This document shows, piece by piece, positions 59,238-64,000 of a stretch of DNA of 64,000 bases (positions within the stretch are counted from its first letter, which is position 1; the number at the start of each line of letters is the position of its first letter). The notes beneath the pieces were generated by a model. That model was not told the origin of the DNA, searched no databases, and worked only from the letters and a program-made list of their open reading frames with translations. The DNA lies in contig ML679962.1 of the NCBI GenBank assembly GCA_007922225.1, positions 32,409,563 to 32,473,562 on the forward strand. Direction: 5' to 3'. The stretch is from Emydura subglobosa (Eukaryota; Chordata; Testudines; Chelidae). The translations under genes and the position numbers were made by a program.

Positions 59238-60405
59238 CACTTAGCAAGTTTGCATTATTCTTTATCCAGTTTATTTGTCTGATTTGGCATGACACCTGGA
59301 AGGAGGATTATTTTATTATGATTAATTCTATCCCCCAAGACATCGTGTATGCTACTTCTGTAGATCTTCAGACTTTTCAGACTGTCGAGTTCTTCTGAAG
59401 CACTGTGAATTTAAATCTGATAAGCACAGCAATATAGTTCAAACTTTAAAATAGAGCACAAAAGTGTTTATTTTAACAGGAAAATGACATCTATGGTGGC
59501 TTATACTAACAGTATATGACATCAGGGCACTCTTTATAGATTTACTAACCCAAAGGTCTTGAGAGCTGAGTCCTCAAGTGTATTCAAATGTCTACTGGAA
59601 TAATCTTTATCTCCACTACTAAATAGATGTGCCTTACATAAAACAGTAGGTGACTTCCTGCTAGTATATACAATAAGTAAATGGAAGACATATATTCCAG
59701 CTCAGTTAAAGTACAGTTTACTTTTGCTTTGGATCTAGTTCAAACTAACAACAATATTTTATTATTTCAGAAGTGGAGGATTGCTTTGGTTACATTAGGA
59801 ATGAAATGTTTTGCTATTTATCTGAAAATGTTTTCAGTGAAGGAATGGAAATTTGTGCCTTTTTGTGAACTTCAAGAGAATATATAAAATAATTCGATTG
59901 AATGTTCTTTTTTTAATACACAATTTTCTATTGTAGGCCCATATAAGGGTAACAAAAAATCCCATATACTGGCCTTTTGGGAAAATTAAATAAGGTGGAA
60001 ATTAATGCACAATTAATAAAACAGGGGCAAAACCCTTTTTAGACATGGAGCTGCTGCAGAAAAGGATTTTTGTTGTTGCTGGAAGTTTCAGTGTTAGCAA
60101 AACAATATTGCATTCTGGAACAAACAATAAAAATTATGTTTCATCTACTTCAGCCAGGCAGAGACGATACATAACCACTTAGAATTGCAGTCGGTGCAGT
60201 GTCTGTATAGTATATCGGACGCTGGTTAGTAAGAACTAGTGGGAGTACTTTTCTTGTCTGTAGATCAAAGGATAATTTTTCCCCTTGTTGCCTGGATTCC
60301 ATCCAGATTATTTTTGGATTAAGTTGTTTCTATACTAGCCTTCCCTGAGCCACTGCATGTACTTGTACTGTGTGATGTCTCTTCATCGCTCAATAGCATT
60401 ACAGT
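56438..60405. other. No gene; one compound microsatellite
   Basis: Frames up to 75 codons, no domains. A palindromic-family fragment lies at 56935-56990. Confidence 0.3.
59171..59240. repeat. Compound microsatellite (TG)n(AG)n(ACAG)n
   Basis: About 12 TG units (59171-59194), about 10 AG units (59195-59214), then six ACAG-type units. The frames through it (Cys-Val, Arg-Glu, Asp-Arg-Gln repeats) are artefacts. Confidence 0.97.
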
Positions 60406-60411
60406 ATTATC

Positions 60412-60660
60412 AATCCTGGAGCTGGTCAGGAATTTTTCAAAAAAATAATTTTTTGATGGAAAATATAAAATTGTTGAAACTGAAACTGTCAACAGGAAAG
60501 GGTAGATTTTGATAAATTGCCCATTTAAAAAAATTTATATATATATATATATATATTTAAATTGTTAAAATAGAAAAGTTTCTCTTTTTGTTTTTTTGTT
60601 TTGGATCTACTTTTTGGTTCCAAATTTAAGTTAATTTATAGTTTTTAAAAAAGCCGAAAT
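60412..60660 (+). mobile_element. Non-autonomous DNA element with 'gagctggtcagg' end
   Basis: It starts 'ctggagctggtcaggaattt' and continues as AT-rich shoulders with 'ttttttgatggaaaat' and 'gttgaaactgaaactg'. It belongs with the copies at 3246 and 31588. A (TA)n run at 60536-60556 interrupts it. The right terminus is not recognised. Confidence 0.5.
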
Positions 60661-60992
60661 CAAAATAAAATATGTATCATGCTAATGCGAGGTGCGGACA
60701 TGCATCAAGTATGATATTGGGGTGTGCACAAAGGCAAGTGAAAAATCTTGTGTGACAGGTTTGAAAACAAATCTTGGAAATTTATGAAGATCAAGAGGAA
60801 GTGATGAATGAAACCATCACAAAGGACACCTGGAAGATGTGCCAGCAGCAAGCAGAATGGGATACTAGTGCATTGGCCCCATGGCGTGGGTAAAGGTGCA
60901 GAAACTGTGAAAAGAAGTGTGTGCCAGGTTATTCAAAGTGCATTGAGAGCCAATGGCCAGATGGGGGTGTTTAAGTAAAGAAAGGCTTAGGG

Positions 60993-61181
60993 TAGTTCTC
61001 AAACAGGGGCTCATGAAACCTTGAGGGCTGAGGTTATTATGGGGGGGTGGGTTGTCACTTTTATTTTTATGGGGAGGTCATCACTTTTATTATGGGGGAA
61101 GGTCGTCGCTTTTGGGGAGGGTTGTCACAGACTGAAATATTTTCAAAGGGGGTCCCAGCAAAAAAAAAGTGAGAACGCCTG
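60993..61181. mobile_element. hAT-type MITE, 189 bp
   Basis: The left end 'tagttctcaaacagggg' and the reverse complement of the right end 'caggcgttctcacttttt' fit the hAT 'CAG-GGTTCTCAAAC' terminus. The flanking octamers gcttaggg (60985-60992) and atttaggg (61182-61189) agree at 6 of 8. The interior holds three imperfect tandem units 'ggttgtcacttttatt', 'ggtcatcacttttatt' and 'ggtcgtcgctttt'. Confidence 0.65.
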
Positions 61182-61189
61182 ATTTAGGG

Positions 61190-61588
61190 GAACTAGGAGA
61201 TGAGCTGACATACTGGAGAGATACTGATGGGGAATAGATTGAAGTGCTGCAAAAAGAGATTATTCACCTGAGCCACTTTACTGAGGAGCAGGAGGTCTCC
61301 TGAAAAAGATGCTCTCCATATTGTACATGAATTATTTCCTAAGTTAAAACAGCTTGCAAAACTGTCATGACAATTTTACCAGCCAAAGAACAAAATATGC
61401 CCAGTCATCCTTTGCCATGATGATTGATAGAAAATTGTAAGATATTTTATCATCCCACCAAAAAAATTACTCTCCCTAGAGTAGTGAGAAAGTAGAAATT
61501 TGAAGACTACATTCTTATGATAATGCATTAGCATTACCATGTATTTTTCTGTTACAGTAGCTTCCTTGTGAGTTAGTTTATAACTTAT
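61190..61588. other. No feature recognised
   Basis: Unique-looking DNA between a MITE and a CR1 tail. Confidence 0.35.
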
Positions 61589-61589
61589 A

Positions 61590-61870
61590 GGAAGATCCAG
61601 TGGCTGGAAATTAGAACTAGAGAAATACAGACTCAAAATAAAGCACAGGTTTTTTAAGAGTGAAGATAGTTAATCACTGGAACAATTTACCAAGGATTGT
61701 AGTGGATTCTCCATCACTAGTAATTTTTAAATCAAGATTTATTTATTTATTGTCTAAAAGTTGCACTCTAATTCAAAGAATTTATTCAGGGATGACCTAT
61801 AGCCAGTGTTATACAGGAGGTCCAACTGGATGATCGCAATGGTCCCTTCAGGTTTTATATTTATGAATCT
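61590..61870 (+). mobile_element. CR1 LINE 3' end (sense)
   Basis: 'tagaactagagaaatacaga' and 'cactggaacaatttaccaag' are followed by 'gtggattctccatcactag', 'tttttaaatcaagattt' and 'atacaggaggtccaactgg', ending in 'atggtcccttcaggtttt' and the 'tatgaatct' terminus. The order is the exact reverse of the antisense copies at 1.03 and 51.4 kb. Confidence 0.85.
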
Positions 61871-64000
61871 TTAGCAAAGTTTTTCAAGAATGAAACATGG
61901 CAAATAACAAGCTCTATCATTATGTGTAAATACTAGAGTGGAAAAAACTTTGCAAAAGTGTCTTTATGAATAATCACTTGAATTTTTAAATGACAGCTCT
62001 GAACTTGCTTGTGCTCACTTTCTGTGCAGTAGAGTTTTATGGTCATGAATGTTCAGAGAAGTGAATTTCAAAGTCACCTGCACAACTGTTTTGCGGAAAC
62101 TAGCTTATAAATTTGCCCATGCTAAGGACCTTACTCCCAAAATATCCATCAACTCGGGGGTTCTAGAGATTATTTTGGAATCTGGACCTAGCTGAATTGA
62201 ACTACAAATCTAAACACCCCTAAAATTGTAGTTGGCTTGAAATCTAAACACTTTTTAGAAAAGAAATGTGTCTGAGTCAATTGAATTTAGTGAGTAACAC
62301 GCTTTTTAAAAATTCCATATTTTTAGAGTCTTGGCTTTCTTGCAGCCAAAGATGAAACTCTTACAAAACACTAAAATTAAAAATGCTTATGGCAGCTAGT
62401 AAATGCCGCGTTATTACTGTGATTTCCAGGCATTTGGCATCAGAAAGTCAATGGTGCTTGTTAATGATAACTGTCAAGATCTGACTTTTCTGGGTAGCAC
62501 AGTTTAAATCCCCTCTTTAGTTTGTCATAGCAATTCTCAAATTATGGGACTGATTCATAGGGTTCTCTGGGAGATTGAGGAAGGAACATCTAAACAATAA
62601 GATAAAGATGGGTCATTGCATAAACATGGTTCACTCGCCTCTCTTTTCATCATTTTCAAAGCTGCAGTAATCGTAACAAAACACTTCCCCAATACTGGTA
62701 TCTAAACATAGCTGCAGCATTTAGACAGAAATATTTTTGTCTTGATTAGGGACCTAGTAGGGATTCAGATTGTCATTGAATGAACAATTCTCATTGGATA
62801 TGATTTCTTATTCTACACTGAATAGCCTCCAGAGGATGCTGCTCATGAATGTCCTTGTTATGAACAAACAAACTAAAATGGAATAAAAAGACAATTTTTG
62901 AAAAAATCCACTTTTTGCGTGTATATCGGGGCCCCAGTTTCCAAACCCTCCTATGCTGTTATTAAAGTATTAGCTCCATGCAGGCAGTATATATGTATAG
63001 TCATGCCCCAAAAAATCTTGTTTCAGGTTTGTTTTTTTGTTATACTAGCTTTTCTCCCCAGGAATCACACACTGAATTCCAAATATTAGCTTGGTTTATG
63101 TAGACTTCTACAACCCTACCTCTCTGCTGTCTTGATCGGATTTCCCAGGTGAGATGAAAGAAGGTGACGTGGGAGAATATCTGCATTATTCAAGCCAGTA
63201 ATCAACACAAACATGACCAAAATGCTCACCACATCTTTAGCTCTTTCAACTGACAAAGATAAATATCCCTTCTGTTTTAGATGGAGGATCACTAATCCTG
63301 AAAAGATTAGATGATGGGCAAAAGATTTCAGATGAAATATAATCCAACCGAAACTTTATTCAGAACTGTAACTGAATCCTCATTCAAGTTAGAAAAAAAC
63401 TGTGATTGATTTCTCCCCTCACCACAAGTTGAGTTACTCTATTGGGGAGTAACCTCTTCATTGGTAAATTTGTAACTTTAGTTTGGGAATTGTGATTGGC
63501 CTGAAATTTGTCACATGTATTGGGAAAACAAAGACAGTAAATAGAGCATGAGGAAAAAGTATCAGGTTTTGAGAAGCAGATGGTTTTCAAATCTGCCCTG
63601 AGTTAAAATTCTGATTTTTTTTTTTTTCTCTAATGTTAAATTGTTTCCTCTGGATTAAAAACAATTTGTGATTGACACTTCAGATTTTCCATCTCATTAA
63701 ATGTCCTTGAAAACTCATGCACACAGTATCTTTGAAGAATCTAGATCATAGGTCAAAGTTACTAACAATATTTTGGTGTGTGTGGTTTTCTGAACAAGCT
63801 GCCTTCCATTGATTTCAAGGGGTAGAGGGGTACTCTCTGTTGGCTGACTGCAATTTAGAAAGAAAGAAAAATTTCTTCCTATAGCTGAGATTTAGTAGAG
63901 ATTTTCCTTCAGCTCAAACAATGGAGGAGAGCCAGCAGTTGGAAAACTTCAGAGTTAAGGACAAAAACAGAGACAATGATATTGTGATTAATTTAAAGGA
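61871..64000. other. No gene recognised to the window end
   Basis: AT-rich unique-looking DNA. A T-run lies near 63617-63629. Frames of at most 68 codons, without domains. Confidence 0.3.

Overview
The window reads as nuclear DNA of a turtle (Testudines); a crocodilian is the main alternative. The evidence is the repeat content: CR1 LINE tails of the chelonian type (matching 'GAAGGGACCATTATGAT' and 'CTAGTCTGAC'), a tRNA-derived SINE family with a recognisable Pol III B box, L2-like LINEs, an L1-like fragment, hAT and Harbinger-like non-autonomous DNA transposons, and Gypsy/ERV-type LTR relics. Base composition is AT-rich and vertebrate-like, with poly-A/T tracts and GT microsatellites. Species was not determined.

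I find no host protein-coding gene, tRNA, rRNA or CRISPR array that I can support. All open frames are short (longest 155 codons). The only ones with recognisable protein content are decayed transposon genes: CR1 reverse transcriptase near 14.2-14.4 kb, L1-like ORF2 near 8.0-8.5 kb, L2 endonuclease near 16.3-16.8 kb, and a Gypsy pol C-terminus near 24.75-25.65 kb. The window is therefore intergenic or lies inside a very long intron; the sequence alone does not decide which.

Layout: 0-1.3 kb holds SINE and CR1 fragments around a G-rich degenerate tandem region. 5.06-6.67 kb is a long solo-LTR-like element with three internal ~55-bp repeats. 8.0-8.6 kb is an antisense L1-like ORF2 fragment. 13.26-14.87 kb is a SINE split by an antisense CR1. 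15.9-16.95 kb is an L2-like LINE. 20.0-20.2 and 22.6-22.9 kb are Harbinger-like MITEs. 24.0-26.3 kb is a SINE followed by a two-LTR Gypsy relic carrying two nested hAT MITEs. 31.1-33.9 kb is bounded by two long, very similar inverted repeats. 34.2 and 37.0 kb carry two copies of another repeat. 39.0-39.5 kb is a CR1 tail with a MITE at its end. 44.3 kb is a long palindromic MITE. 46.1 kb is a SINE, 48.95-49.5 kb an L2 3' end, 51.4-52.0 kb an antisense CR1, 56.2-56.4 kb a CR1-like tail next to a 10-N assembly gap, 61.0 kb a hAT MITE, and 61.6-61.9 kb a CR1 tail. The stretches between are unique-looking AT-rich DNA, some of which could hold conserved non-coding elements that only alignment would show.

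No set of genes works together here. The story is one of layered transposition: the order of insertion can be read at two places (CR1 into SINE at 13.3 kb; hAT elements into Gypsy at 25 kb).
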